From: Chromera velia
Lineage: Eukaryota > Sar > Chromeraceae
Reading direction: 5' to 3'
DNA length: 64,000 bases
NCBI GenBank assembly: GCA_018398765.1
Contig: JAHBMJ010005826.1
Span: forward strand, 1-64,000
Shown here: piece by piece, positions 1 to 13,200 of the stretch
Numbering within the stretch: position 1 is the stretch's first letter
How the letters are laid out: each line of letters begins with the position of its first letter
Position numbers and translations under genes: made by a program
Notes under the pieces: generated by a model
Seen by the model: the letters and a program-made list of their open reading frames with translations, nothing else
Told to the model about the DNA's origin: nothing
Databases searched by the model: none

Positions 1-39
<39 letters not shown>

Positions 40-129
40 GTGTGTGTGTGTGTGTGTGAGTGTACGTGTGTGTCTGTGTGTATGACTGTGTATATGATTG
101 TGTATGATTGTGTGTGTGTGTGTATGTGT

Positions 130-178
<49 letters not shown>
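1..178 (+). repeat. (TG)n microsatellite running into a splice acceptor
   Basis: Nearly pure TG with scattered TATG and GAGTG interruptions. It ends directly at the TGTGTGCAG acceptor of the 179 exon. The repeat therefore occupies the intron's 3' end, where the polypyrimidine tract is expected. Confidence 0.9.
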
Positions 179-179
<1 letters not shown>

Positions 180-1383
180 CGATCAGGAGTCGATTGCAAG
201 AGTCGGTGAGACGATTGTGGACTCTCTGGTGAATCCCTTCCAGGGCCTGGTCCAAATCCTGGTACGTCCGTGTTTTCCTCAGTGCGTGTTGTTTTTTGCC
301 TGTCTGTCTGTCTACGTGTCTCCCTGCTTGTGTCCCCGTCCATTCATGCAAGATCAGCTGATAGAAGCACCATCCGAACGGAGTCGTTAAGAGACCCGCC
401 AGCTCATAGTATCCATGGCGAATGCAAGCGGACAAGGATTGTAGATGTATATGATCGATGGCACGCAGGGGCGTTATCTGAGGAGGGCCAACGAGAGCGG
501 TTCTCCTCTCTCGGTGGCCTCCGCAACTGCCACTGCGGTTGTGCATATCCTCTCTGAGGTCCTGCAACATGAGGGGTTCGCACGGAGCTTCTGCATGTGG
601 GTGCATAACCTCAACGCACTCACGGCCATCATCAGCAGGTCCTCGGCAACAGTCGGTGCGTAAAGGATTTCTTTCATTTTCTTTTTCTTTGTCTCTGTGA
701 GCGCGGAGGAGGTTTTCTCGAAAGCTGATCGAGCCCGGATGCGGGGTGTGGAGACGCGAATCTTCAGCGAATTTGTGGCTAGGGCGCGCAAAGAAAGTGA
801 ATTTGTCCTTCTGCGCTTTGTTTGTATTGTGCAGAGTCTTCATGGGCTCTTTGGTGTTCCCCTGATGGATCGCTGTATGGGTCTGACGGACGTTCTTTGG
901 TTTGTCTCCTGAGAATATTTTGTGTGCAGATCAGCTGACACACGGATTCAACTCCATCGGCCTCCTTGCAATGAGGGGGCTCCTGGGATCATGTTTGGGT
1001 CTGTCGGTTGGTCTTTCTGGTTGTTTGTGTCTGTGATGGCAGCCAGCTGGGCCGGGTGGTGCATGGGGGGTAGCAACAGCAGTAGAGAGGCCGATGAGAC
1101 GCTCCAAGGCTCCAGGCTGTTCCTCCAGTGCGAAAGGAGGAATGAAAGAGTCCCCAATCGGAAAGTGTGAAAGAACTTAGTGCATTCATTTCGGTGGAGG
1201 AAGCTTTCTCTCTCTTCCTCTCTCTCCCACGCGCCGCAGACACACATGCAGACACCTACGCACATGCATGCATACACGCATACTCATTCACCTGCGTTTT
1301 AATAAATACCCCTCCTCATCCATGCAGACGTTCCAGGCCCAGACCCAGTCCACCCGTCTGTGGGACTGTTGGAGGCGGCATAC

Positions 1384-1447
<64 letters not shown>

Positions 1448-3964
1448 CTGTAAGGTTGTTTCTGCAGAAAGGACAATGAAGGAGACGGATAGATGCTCAT
1501 TCCCTGTAATGCACTGCACAGCTACTGGACCTCTGCGTGTTCCTTTGATTCACGACACACATATGCCTGCCTGCATGTACATGAGGCTCCCTCTTTCTTT
1601 GCAGCGTCCTCCACGCACTCGCCTCGGGGAAAGGACCCTGGCTTGCAGAGATAGAGACCCAGCAGGCCTCGACGAAGTCCATGCGGTCGTTGTGCTGCCG
1701 GGCTCTGTGTGAGGGCTGGAGGGCAGTAGCGAAGTTTGAACATAGACTGCAACCGGTAGGTCAAGTACTTGCTTGTTTGGCAGGCCAGGGGGTAATGTGA
1801 TTCGCAGGTACTCAGAAAAATCTTGACGCTCAACCGAAACCAGCTTCGGATGGAGACTTGTAGAAAAACCTGTCTCTATCCTCCCCCCTGCCTCAATTCC
1901 TTTCTGTGTGTGTGATGGCTTAATTGCAGAATTTAATCAGCCTGTTGAAGAATTCCGACGTTTCCTTTGCCCTCATCGCCACGGCAGCAGCCAAGACTCG
2001 GGACTTCGGATGCATCGAGGCGGCCTGTAGTGCGGTTCGTCAGGCAGTCTTTGTTTCATCCCTCTTTTCTCTCTCACTTTTTTCTGCCCCCCTTTTCTCT
2101 TCTCGTCTCTTCTCTTCTCTCTGCGTATACATGTGTCTGCAAATGTGTGAACCGATATCGCTCCTTTTCGATCGCTCTTTTACACTGCAGGCCGCAGCAA
2201 CCCAGGCGCTGCACGTGAACTCCCAGGCGGCAAAGGACGGAGTAAAGTCAGTTGTTCATGAGGAGGAATTGGCTCTCTCGAGAGAGTCACAAACAGAGAG
2301 TCAACGCAGAGAGATAATTTCAGACAGTGAGCGAGCGAAAGAGTCTGCACACAAATAAGCGAGAGGACAAACCGGTGAGTCAGCGAACTTGGAGGGAGGG
2401 AGGGAGGGAGGGAGGGAGGAAGGAAGGAAGGAAGGAAGGAAAAAACGAGATGACAGACGAACGAACGCTCGAGTGAAAAGAGGAAAAAACAAGTCAGGGA
2501 GAAAGCGACATAGTAAACACGCAAAGTGACACATGAAGTAATTCCAGACAATCAATTTTTGCAGGGTGGTCGTTATGTGCTTCCAGCAGTATTTTGCCAG
2601 TGTGAAGACGATGCGGAACGATTTGGTCAGTCAGTCGGTCCCCTTCCTCTTTCATTCTTTTCGGGTGCACAGAAGTGAAAGGAAGAGACAGAAGAAAAAT
2701 ATGGTGGAAGGGACATGGATGGAAAGTCTGCGGTGTGTTTTTTCTTAAAATCACAGTGGGAAGAACTTCCTTCTGTGAACACTAGGCCCTTATTTTGTTT
2801 GTTGGCATCAATCTATCTATCTGCGTATCTCAACCAAAGGCATGCATGCATGCATGCATGCATGCATGGTACTGTGTGACTCATCGTTCTGTGCATCATT
2901 TTGTGATTCCCTCGTGTTATCCTTCACTTTTTCCTTGTCTGATCCTGCTACCCCTCATGCCGTTGCCTGCCTGCAGTGTCTGTTGGTAGAGAGCGTGCCT
3001 CTGAGCGAGGCGCAGTCGTCAGAGATCCTCCAGCAGTTGATGGAAGAGTGAGTCTTCCTTCCTAGCGGGATGAGGAATGAGAGATGCTGCAGGAAGGAAG
3101 GAAAAGAGACATGCAGTCAGAGAGGAAATGAGTGACCCAAATGAGAATGTTGTCAGCCAGAGAAAAAAAAGAAAGATGTGAAAGAAGGCGGCAAGAGAAC
3201 CTCTGTATAGTCTGGGCTCTCTGGAACGTCTTTTTCTAGCTTTTCCCTTACACAATTGGTGATATTTTGATTCCGTTCTCAACACGCATTGTGGTCATGT
3301 GACGCCAGCACTTTGTAGACTCAGTTCCTGTGAGTTCTGTCCGTAATCGATTTCAATCTATGCACATTTTCCGTTCCCTTCTTGTTGTTTGTTCTTCCTT
3401 TCCCTTTTGTCTACATCGTTGTGCTCTTGCTTGAGTCATCATTAATTTATTCTCTTTACTTTTTTTTTGTATGCGGCCTTGCTTGCTTGCTTGAGGCAGA
3501 ATTCGTCTGTGCTCCCCCTTGGACCCTCTACTTCCTCTCTTCCTCCGGGTCTCGAGGAAGCTGCTGATCGAGTGCCCATCCACCAACTCTATGCCCGTCT
3601 TCAGGACGGTCCTGCAGAAACTCGAACAGACAGACCTCCAGGTGGGCAGGGGGGGGGACGGTCTCCCTCCCGTAAGGCTTTGTTTGTCTTCGAGTGAAAA
3701 ACAAAATGGACGCTTTTATACAGAGAACTAGGAATGAGGAGAATCATGAACGAACAAATGGACACGAACCTTCTTCCTCCCTCCGTGTGAGTATTTAAAC
3801 CTACAGGACAGCTAGACAAATCACAAATACGCGTGGGGGGGGGACGGCAGTTGCATGGATCCCTTGGAGGTCGCGTTGAAAAATGCCAAAGGGGGGCGAG
3901 GCTCTTTTTTGAAGCAGCTTGTCCATGCATCATGCCTTCCTCCATTCATGCTCTCTTAATTGCG

Positions 3965-3997
<33 letters not shown>

Positions 3998-6900
3998 ATG
4001 AATATTTGCAGGTGTCCACCCTTCCGTCTGTTGCGGCTCTTTCCCTCTTCGTCACCTCTCTTCTTGCTGACCTCAAACAAGACAAAATCCTCGAGGGGGG
4101 AGGCAAAATTGCAGAAAGTCTCCCGCCAGGGTTCGACATTGTTCTCATCAAGGTTGGTTCGTGGATCACGCACGGTGCAAGCATGGGTAGGACGTCTTCT
4201 CCAGATTCCATGCCTTCTTCTTCTCTTTGAACAGCCTGTGCTTTTCAGTTCACTTCAGTGGACACCGATTCCAAAACTTCTCTTATTCCAAATACCGAGA
4301 CACTCCAGTGTGTTAACACCTCAAGAGTGAAGAAAACTGTTTCTGCAAATTTTGTTTGCACCACTCGTGTGTCTCCTCCCATGCAGGTATACGAGAGGGT
4401 ACTTGACTTTATGAGCTTCACAGGAGGTCAGCGGCGTTCTGTCGGCAGAGAGAGGGAGAGAGAGAAGGAAAAAGAACAAAAGGGGGGTGCAGCAAAGAAA
4501 GTCACGCATCTATGCAGAAAGGAGAATGACGAGAAAGTCCCCCTTCATACATACTCAAAAGTCGGACAGAGGTGATCGAGCCAAGGAAGGGGGACGATAT
4601 GAATTTGTAAGATTCACTCCACTGATCGAATTTCTTCGCTTCCACTTCCTTCTTTTGCCGTACGTCTTGCGTGTGTTTGTGCACGGCTCCCAGCGTCGTC
4701 ATTTATCATCGTCTGTCTGTCTGTGTGTCTGCAGGAGTCTTTGTGGCCTCCTCTGTCGAACAACTGAAGGGTTGGTTGGTCAAGGACCTCCGTTTCCCTC
4801 TTGTTCTGGGCATCTCATCTTTGCTACCCTCTGTGAGGTTTTCTGATACCAGAGGGGCCTTCTTTTATTTCTTTGAGAGACACGGGAAGAAAGAGAGAGC
4901 TGGGGAGATTTCTCACCTCACAAGCACAGGATGTGTATCTTGAGGCTAGCTGTAAAGAAGCTCAAGAGTGTCTCTTTCTTTTGAAAAGCCTCTTGCTCAA
5001 CGTTTCCTTCCACCTTTTGAACCCTCGCTTCTTCACTCCATGGCAGAGTGGACCCGCAACTGTCTGTCTATCTCCTGTGTCTGCGCGCGCGATCGCGCAC
5101 GCGTGTGTATGTGTATGTGTTTGTGTGTCTCTCTCTCTGTGTCTGTGTGTGATTGATCACTAGCGCATGAGAGTTCTCTGTCTCTTTTCTCGTTTGCGAG
5201 TGCAGGTGCGAAGAGGGCTGCCCGTCTCCTCTTCCATCGAATGAAGCAGCAACCCCAGTGGGAGAGGTCCCGGCGTCTCGGGGCAAAGTTGGAGAGATCA
5301 GAGGCTGCTGCATCGAGTGAGGAGGAAGGCGAATTCCTCTCTCTCCTCCACACAATGGGAAAGAGTCAGTCAGTCAGTCACTCGAGCTAGTCAGCCCTGC
5401 GAGAAGAATTAATCAGATCGTCTGTCTCTCCGAGACGAATTCTTTCTTGAAGCAATCTTTCGAAGAGATGACCTCTTTCTGATTTTCTTGGAACCCTACT
5501 TCTTCCTCTCTTTTGTCCTCTTTGCCCACCTTGGTTCTCCTGCCTTTCGATCTCTCTTCCCTCCCTCAATCCCTCCCCTTGTCTGCAGAACACAAAGATT
5601 TTGAATTTGAAGGTGTACAGGAGGTCAGTCTCTTGGTTGATATGATTTTCACATCATGCAGTGGTACAACTCAAGTTGAGGTTTTCTTTTTCTCTTGTGT
5701 TTGAAACCTTAGTCATCATCGGATTGTCTTCATCGACATCCGGGCTTTTCCCTATCTAATTTGTCCATCACAGAACTCGAGCAGCTCTTTCACTTGACCT
5801 TGTCGTCTTCAAGTGGATGTGGCTGCCATTATGTCCGTGTCATTCGTTGCTGATGTTGGCAGCGAGGTCCCCCACAAGAGCTCTGAAGACACTGCACTCA
5901 CAAGTGCACCACCGCAAACAATGAAGGAAGGACAGAAGTTGCCTCGTGCAGCCTCTTTTGAGTCGCTCTACAAGACTTCATTCGACTGTGCCCCCTGCCT
6001 CCTCAGTGCTGCGTGCCGATAGGGCTAGAGATGTCTCCATTCTTTTTCTTGCGCTGCAGTACGGAACAGGGGAACCCGAAAACGCACAGGAGCTCAGGGG
6101 CAAGACGACCCTCGCGAGTGTGCCCCCCCCTCCTGCTCGAGCGGGTCCAACGACCATCACCCGCATCGGTGGCATCGCAGCGCCAGCAGCGGCACCCCAC
6201 CACATTCTCTCGGCAGACCTGGACCACCCGGCAGAGGCGCGTTTGGTGATTGCAATGAGTGACATGGCAGAGGCGCTTTTGGCGATCGACAATGTCGCTG
6301 CGGGTGCGTGCGTCCTGTGGAGGATCTGATGCTATGGGAGGCTTTGGGAGATTTGGATGCCGCCTAAGAGACCCTTCTCTCTCTCTCTCTCTCTCTCTCT
6401 CCCTCTCTTTATTTTTGCTCTCTTTCTCTCTTTCCCTTTCTCTCTTTCCCTCTTCCTCTTCTCTCTGTCACAGACTGTTTGATTATGTGCATGGGTGTTG
6501 CTTAGTGCAGGCCCTCCTTTCACAAGAGCGGACGCTTTTCTTCATGGTGCCCCTTCTTCGTCTTCAAGCTTTTCTGCCACCTCGCTAGGCAGGGACGAAG
6601 AGGACGACGTGAAGGCACTGGCGACAGAAGTGGGCCTTCTGCCAGCTGCAGCACCAACAACCACAATGGTCAGACAGACTTTCAGTCGGTAGACCACGTT
6701 TGTCTGTGCTTTCCCTTTACATTCTTTTGCAAAGAATGATTAAGCTATCAGAGCCTGGAGCTCAACTTGGATTCCTTCCCGGTGACTCTGTGACTCCATT
6801 GTTGCGCCCCTACATATCTTCCTTCTGTCCTCCCTTCCTATCTTGTACTGTTTCTGCTTTTGTTTCAGCCGTTCTCCTTAATTTTCTGTACGCATCATGC

Positions 6901-9900
6901 CCTTTCTTCTTTCTCCTCACTGCTCACTCTGCTGCCCTTCTGCGTGCGTCATTTCATTTCAGCCTGAAGTCAGCGACCCTCGTTCGTTCCGTACCAAGGA
7001 GGACGACTTTGTTCTGTTCGCCTCCGATCAAATCGGACCCCTCACGGCCGCAGTTATCAGGCGGCACTGCCCATTCATGGTCACCCAACATTGGATGAAT
7101 GTGCTGCTGGTCGGTCTCTCTCTCTCTCTCTCTCTCTTTGTCATACACACACACGCAGTGAACATGTCTGCATGGGTATACGGCAAGTCGATCTGCAGGT
7201 GCAAAAGCAGCCGTGCGACATATGCCCGTGCTAGAGCCTTATTGGGTTTGAAGGAAGGAAATAAAATCGAGAAGAGGCCAAGAACGGCGCACTGTGCCTA
7301 ATTCTACTCGTTCTACACCTAATTCTGCCCGTTCTGCACAGCACTATAGGCAGATGTACGCAAAGAGGAAGGCTGAAGAATTGGGAGAATGAAGATGCAT
7401 ACGGTTGAGACTTCACCTCCGGACGCGCATCGGCACCCGACCTGCCAAGCTGTTTTCCTTGAGACAAAGACTTGTGTGCAGTAGGGCAGAACAAATCAGA
7501 ACAGGAACAGGGGAAGACTAAGGGAGGAAGATGGAGACACGGACACCTTCTTGAACAACCAGAGCAGGCAAAGAGGGGGAAACGGCGAAAGGCACAAGAT
7601 CTCATCTCTATTTCCCTCGTGCTGTGTATTAAAATTACGCGTGCATCAAAATGCACGTCTCTCCTTCTCCTTCCCCTGCAGTACTCCGTGCGAAGTTGCT
7701 GGAGACGAGGCAGCACGTTGCCCGCAGACGCCCTCTTCGTGCAGGTCTGCTTGTGTGCGTGTGTGTGTGTGTGTGTGTGTGAGTGCATCTGTGTCTGTCT
7801 GTACTTACTTGTGTGTCTGCATGTCTGAGGAACGGACAGAGAGGGACTGACATACCAGATTGTCCCTTGGCCTCGCCTGAAATCACTTACTTTCTTGAGA
7901 AAGAGAACAGGCGGTGGGCCCCCCAAAGCGAAGAGGTTCTTTGTTACCTTTCTGCGGTAAGTTTTCTTCCATAGAGTCAGTGGGACAAATTCAAAAGCTG
8001 GCCTACGCCGAATTCATTTGCCAATCTTTTTTTCCCTCTATTCCCTTCTCTTCCTCAGGGTTTTATGAAGCGTCTCCTGTTTCCGAGAAAGACCCACGAG
8101 GGTCACGGTCACACCGCAGGAGGGCGTAGGGGAAGCGTGACCTCCCTCGTGTCCATGCCTATGTCGATGCCTGGATCTGTCAGGTTTCCGAATAAGGGAA
8201 CGCACCCCCCTCGCTCCCTACCTCTGCCTCTTCTGGACGCGGGAAAGTCCCTGGCGGTCTTTGAGAACTCCTGCCGGTTGGTAGTGGTAGTGCTGATGAG
8301 GGAGGGGAACTTAGTGGGAAGCAAGCTCGGAATAGAGGCCGGCCATCGGAATTTGGCATAGAGGAAGACTCACGAAGAGGCAGGCTTGCACATGGAGTCA
8401 CGGAAGAGAGACGCAACGAAGGAAGGAGCAAAGAGAGAGTGAACAAAATTAAATTGAAATTCGTTTTCAGGCATTGGCAGGCAGACTGTCGTCGTTACGT
8501 TTTCAATGTTTTTTGGCACCAAGTTTTGCTAAACGTCTGCCTCGATCTCCTTCAAAAAGTTGGCCTGAGATAGTCGTGTGGAAGTAGATTCACGATCTTG
8601 ACAAGCAAGTGTTTGAACCCGGTGTCCGTTCTACCTGCAGGAAGTCTCCCGAATTTCGGAAGACCCTCACTGAGAGCCTGTCTCTCCGTATGTTCCTTAA
8701 ATTTTCGGCAACACTCACACAGGGGTGTTTAGCTGCAAGCGCAGAGGCCATCTCAAGTTTAGCAGAGGGAGCAGCAGATGGAGGGGGGGCGATTCAAGGC
8801 CTGACCGCGCTGTGTTCTCTGATCTTTCGGGTCCATGTGATGCTCTCTGCGTGGCATTGCGGCGGCGCGGGGACCTCGTCAAGTGTTGTGGTCGCTGTGG
8901 CGTCGTCGAGTGCTGCGAAGGAATCGTCGCCTCGTCAGAGCATAGCGCCGTCCGATGGCGAGAGTGTGGCGGGAGGGGTTGAGAAGGAGAAGGAGAAGAA
9001 AAGCGCATTCATGAATGCAGAAAAGGAGGGGGCTTCTGCGATCATCAGCGCACAAGAGAGGGACGACTGCTATGGCCGCGTGCGTCAGGTCGACAGAGAA
9101 ACGTTTGCCATGTAAGTTGCCTTTCACTTGTTCTCTCTCTGTCTCATCTGTATGTGTGCATGCGTGTGAGAGTCCATATGCAGTTTCACACAGTTGAACG
9201 GGAAAAGAAAGAAATGAAGGCCGGCACAATGTTTGTTTCGTTCTCTCCGCATGAAGGATTGCTTTTCTAAGCATCGATTCGGAAATTGGGTGGACCCAAC
9301 AGAAGAAGACGACATGCACAAGTGATGGAAGTCTGCAATTTCAAACAGGAAAATAAACAATCCTTGTTTGCATGCTCCAAGCTGTACAGCGAAACCACTG
9401 AGATTCCAAGTCTGTCTGGCCTCTGTCTGCACATGCCCATGTGACTGCATGAGTACCAGTAAATGCATTCTGTATCATTAATACATGAATAAATGCAAAA
9501 ACCTGCAGGGCGCTTGCCAGCTGGCTGAGTGCTCCTCCTGCTGGAGGAAAAATGAACATGGCCCTCCTTTTGGTCCTCTCCTTCGTGACTAACTCCATCT
9601 TCATGAGAAGAGTGAGTAGACTTTTGGATATCTGCATGGGCTTTCTGGTTGGAAAATCGGCTGGAACAAGTGAAGAGAGTCTAATTAATCTAAAGCAGCA
9701 CAAAAGATTACACAACTTCACACTTTTTCTCTGTACTGTGTGACACACCCATCTCCCCTCTGACTTGACCTTTTTGGAGGGGACTCCGATATTTCCTCTT
9801 TCCTATAAATGAATCAGCACAGGGCTTCAGATGAGAGATTTTCTTCGTATTCTTTTACTTTTTCCCTCCATTCCTGCCTTTTCTCCTCTCCTCCCTCCCT

Positions 9901-10438
9901 CCAGGCCCTCGAGAAGTCGACTCTCTTCCCGCGCTTGGCCACTTGTCTCAACCTCGTCACAGCGACGTCGGACAAAGGAGGGATTGAAAGGAAGGGCAAA
10001 AAGATGCTCGCACCAGAGCCAGTCATGCTCATCCTCTCCATTGCACGCGCACTCCTGACAAAGAATGACATCGTCGGATTCAAAGCGTTGCAAAGACAGC
10101 AGAAGGGAATGGGGGACTTCATAGACGCCCTCCTCCCCCCTTTGTGTGCGAGTCGCTTGACTTCCGGTTGCCTCTTCACCGCCCTCGATGTCCTCTCTCA
10201 AGAGGCCTGCATCAAGGTCAGTCAGTCGGTCTGATCGATCATTTGATGGATGTGCATGCATGTCGATGAACAAAGAGGAGGGAGAGAGGATCTTTCCATG
10301 CACCAGAGTGCTTCTTTTCCATTTCGATATCGATTCATTCAGCCGGCCTACTCTTCTCTCTCTCTTCGCGCACACTTATTTCCAGAACGTCTGCCGTCAA
10401 CCTCCCACAAAAGTTCATTCGACTGCAACCCCACCGAC

Positions 10439-10478
<40 letters not shown>

Positions 10479-10483
10479 CTCTC

Positions 10484-10514
<31 letters not shown>

Positions 10515-10551
10515 CTCTCTTTCTCTCTTTCTGTCTCTCTCTCTCTCTCTG

Positions 10552-10603
<52 letters not shown>

Positions 10604-11589
10604 TGTGTGTGTATTGACTCTCGGGGGTCCCACAAATAGGGCTGCGGCCCACTGCGGTCCCATGTACTTTCATTTCTTTTTCGTTCATTTTTCAATGATG
10701 TGCGGATCCAACCTGTATAACTAAAAGGCACTTTCTTATGGTGCCGTTTGAGGTCTCCCTCTTTCTTTTCTTGTGCAATTGTTGAATGAAATCTGTGGTG
10801 TACTCTCCAATCTCTGCGCTGCAGCGCGTCCACGACAAAGCCTACACGAGCAGGCTGACTGCCGTGAAGGGCCTATTTGACGAGGCGTTTGCGCCAGACC
10901 CTCCTGAAGGTTCCCCGTTTGGAGAAATGAGGATGACGCATCTCAGGGCTGCACGGCGAATGCTGGCAGCGATCTGCAATGATGAGGTGACGGAGAAAGC
11001 AGAACGGTTGGCAGCAGAGAGAGAAGCGGCAGAACGGTTGGCGTCCGTTCCCGTCCGACACCAGAAGTTGACGATCAACGAGGGGGATCATGAGAACAAC
11101 AGGGCTTCGACCCCTGGTAGTTCCTCCACTCTAGTGAGAAAGTCGTCGATGAAGAAACCGAAACAAGGAGACAAGCTGGAAAGGGGACCAAGGTCCAGCA
11201 TCGGTAGGTAGGTCGGCTTCTTTGTTTGTTTGTTTCTTGGGGAGTTTGGAATCAATTTGTGTTGTGAAAGGATTCTACCTTTCCATCGAGATGCAGAACC
11301 TCATTGTCTCTGCATCCCTCCCTCCCTCCCTCACCCCCCACCCACTCTTTCTCCTTTTCTGTCTGTGCGTGAGCTTGAGCGCGAGTTTGCAGGTGTGTGC
11401 CGCTGTTTGACTGCTCGCTGCCTTCGTCCGTTCTGCCCATGGCCACTTGTTTGCATTTTTTCTGCAGATGACGTCCTCGACGCCTTCTCTAAGGAGGGAC
11501 GAAAGGCTTCTCAGCAGAAGGAAGGAGGGGCTGCAAAGGGACCGGAGGTCTTTGATTCACTTTTTGAAGGCGGCAAAGGGAAAGGATAG
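1..11589 (+). CDS. Large multi-exon helical-rich protein, 5' partial, unrecognised
   Basis: The gene enters the window inside a (TG)n intron and ends at the TAG at 11587-11589. I see about 25 exons, mostly 50-300 bp. Approximate positions are 179-261, 466-654, 1327-1385, 1609-1758, 1930-2033, 2191-2245, 2566-2623, 2976-3048, 3560-3642, 4012-4151, 4735-4843, 5206-5365, 6058-6303, 6512-6668, 6962-7110, 7681-7741, 7817-7957, 8060-8340, 8641-9112, 9509-9611, 9904-10216, 10386-10437, 10826-11202 and 11468-11589. Most are bounded by TGCAG acceptors and GT donors, often GTCAGT. The peptides are rich in Leu, Ala, Ser and Glu and read like alpha-helical (HEAT-like) repeats, for example NLISLLKNSDVSFALIATA near 1930 and GVFVASSVEQLKGWLVKDL near 4735. 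The C-terminus is charged and low in complexity. I could not match it to a family. FANCI/FANCD2-type and nucleoporin scaffolds were considered without support. Exon borders are provisional and more exons are likely. Confidence 0.6.
1386..1448 (+). repeat. (TG)n microsatellite in intron
   Basis: About 60 bp of TG with a TATG interruption. It starts just after the probable donor of the short exon that ends near 1385. Confidence 0.9.
10441..10612 (+). repeat. (CT)n then (TG)n compound microsatellite in intron
   Basis: About 140 bp of CT/CTTT repeats followed by about 25 bp of TG, inside the intron between the exons at 10386 and 10826 of the first gene. It is pyrimidine-rich on the transcribed sense strand, like most intronic repeats in this window. 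Confidence 0.9.
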
Positions 11590-11639
11590 TGCACAATCAT
11601 ACATGGAGAAAGATAACCCCAACTTATGATTGAGGCATT

Positions 11640-13190
11640 AATGTATTTGCTTTATTTATGAATTAGTTCTTTAAAAGCTGTGCAGGATAGTACAGGAATG
11701 TTTTTATTGGAATAATATTTCAAAACTAGTTTTACAAAGTTTTGTAAATCAATGAATTTAATTGAACTTTAAATTAAATTTTATTTAAATTATTACTATT
11801 AAGATATAAAGTAATATAAAATAATTTTTTGTATGATAATTTAAAAATTACTAGCCGATATGATCGAATTTATACGACTTTAAGTGATACCCCGTAGAAT
11901 ACTCCGAATAAAAATAAAACGAATGAAATTGTTTTTAATTTTTTTGTTGCCAATGATCATCATCATCATATACAATCGCCGTCTAGCGTTCGGCAAGTCA
12001 CGACATGCCAGTGCAAGGCAGATTCTTAAATGATGGACCTCTACTCGGAAACATTTGGCTATATTTGGCAAATTGGCAACTAACTTATAACAGCTACATT
12101 TCTTTTCAAACTCTTCCACTTTTTGCAAGGCGTGTTTGCGTATGCATGAGTATGACTGTTTCATGTAATGTTGACTGCTAACTATGCCAGGCCACCTCAT
12201 AATTAACGCCATCCTCTTCCCTGCTTGTACTTCCTGAGAATTTTCTTTACCTGACAGCCCTGAACCCAGCTTTCCTTCTTTTCTTTAACTGTCTTCTAGC
12301 TTCGGCTGCTTTCGCTGTCTGGAGATGGGATCTTTCAATATGTGTTTTGTAAGTGTGAATGCAAAGCCCGTGGAGGGTGAAAAACGTTTGTCCACATGCC
12401 GCACACTTCGCATTTTAGGTTATTGATATATCAACGTATTTAAACAACAAGTCATCATCATGATTATACGCCATCGCTATCGGCCTACAAATAGGCCTGG
12501 GCGTCTAGCGTTCGGCGGCAGCACACAACGTAGTTTGGTTCTTTACAACAGCAGTTCACTTTGATTTGCATGAACATGGACTGCCAGGAGCTAGGCTTCG
12601 ACGGCTATAGTCATTCATTCATTCATATATAGGATTTATCTAGGGATTTATACTTAATTCAACGGTAATTTTAACCCTAGATTTAACTAGGATCATAGTA
12701 GGATATTTGTTTTTATAACAAGTGATCGTAATATATAATAGAAAGGTGCTACACATAGTAGTATTTTACTAGAGTATTTTACCACCATGTATTACAAACA
12801 CAATTAATGTTACTAGTAACTTTAATACATGATCATGTATAACAAACAAATGGCCGGGGAAGATTTTTTGAAAAGTTTATTTCGATTTCTGAATTTCTTT
12901 CTGATTTTTAAAAAATAATCGTTGATGCTCAAACAAGCGAAAAGCTGAAAAGAGATGCAAATATGTTTCTTACAGTACATTATGATGCCAGAGGACGACT
13001 TTAGATGAAATTCATAAAAAAGTTATAAAAAGTTGGCCGACGTAACGGCGACGTCTTTTTTTATGTGTGATCACTGTGCGTCGCCTAGGCAAGTTCCCGT
13101 CAATATTGAAAGATTCTAGCTGTTCATGATTTGATACTACAAAAAAACCAACGTATAGATATTGAGGCAGCGTCTTTTCGCTTCGGTTAG
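11640..13190. other. AT-rich island between two convergent gene ends
   Basis: Base composition drops sharply to mostly A and T just after the stop codon at 11589 and recovers at the last exon of the minus-strand gene (13201). I see no convincing gene in it. It holds two copies of the 14-mer gtctagcgttcggc (11981-11994 and 12503-12516). Each lies shortly after a (CAT)n stretch, which suggests dispersed or satellite-like repeats. A small tract of ATTC/TTCA repeats lies near 12613. Confidence 0.75.
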
Positions 13191-13200
13191 ATGAATTCAA

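Noticed and set aside
1-11589. FANCI or FANCD2 orthologue
   Set aside because: Helical character fits loosely, but no distinctive motif or ubiquitination-site context could be matched.
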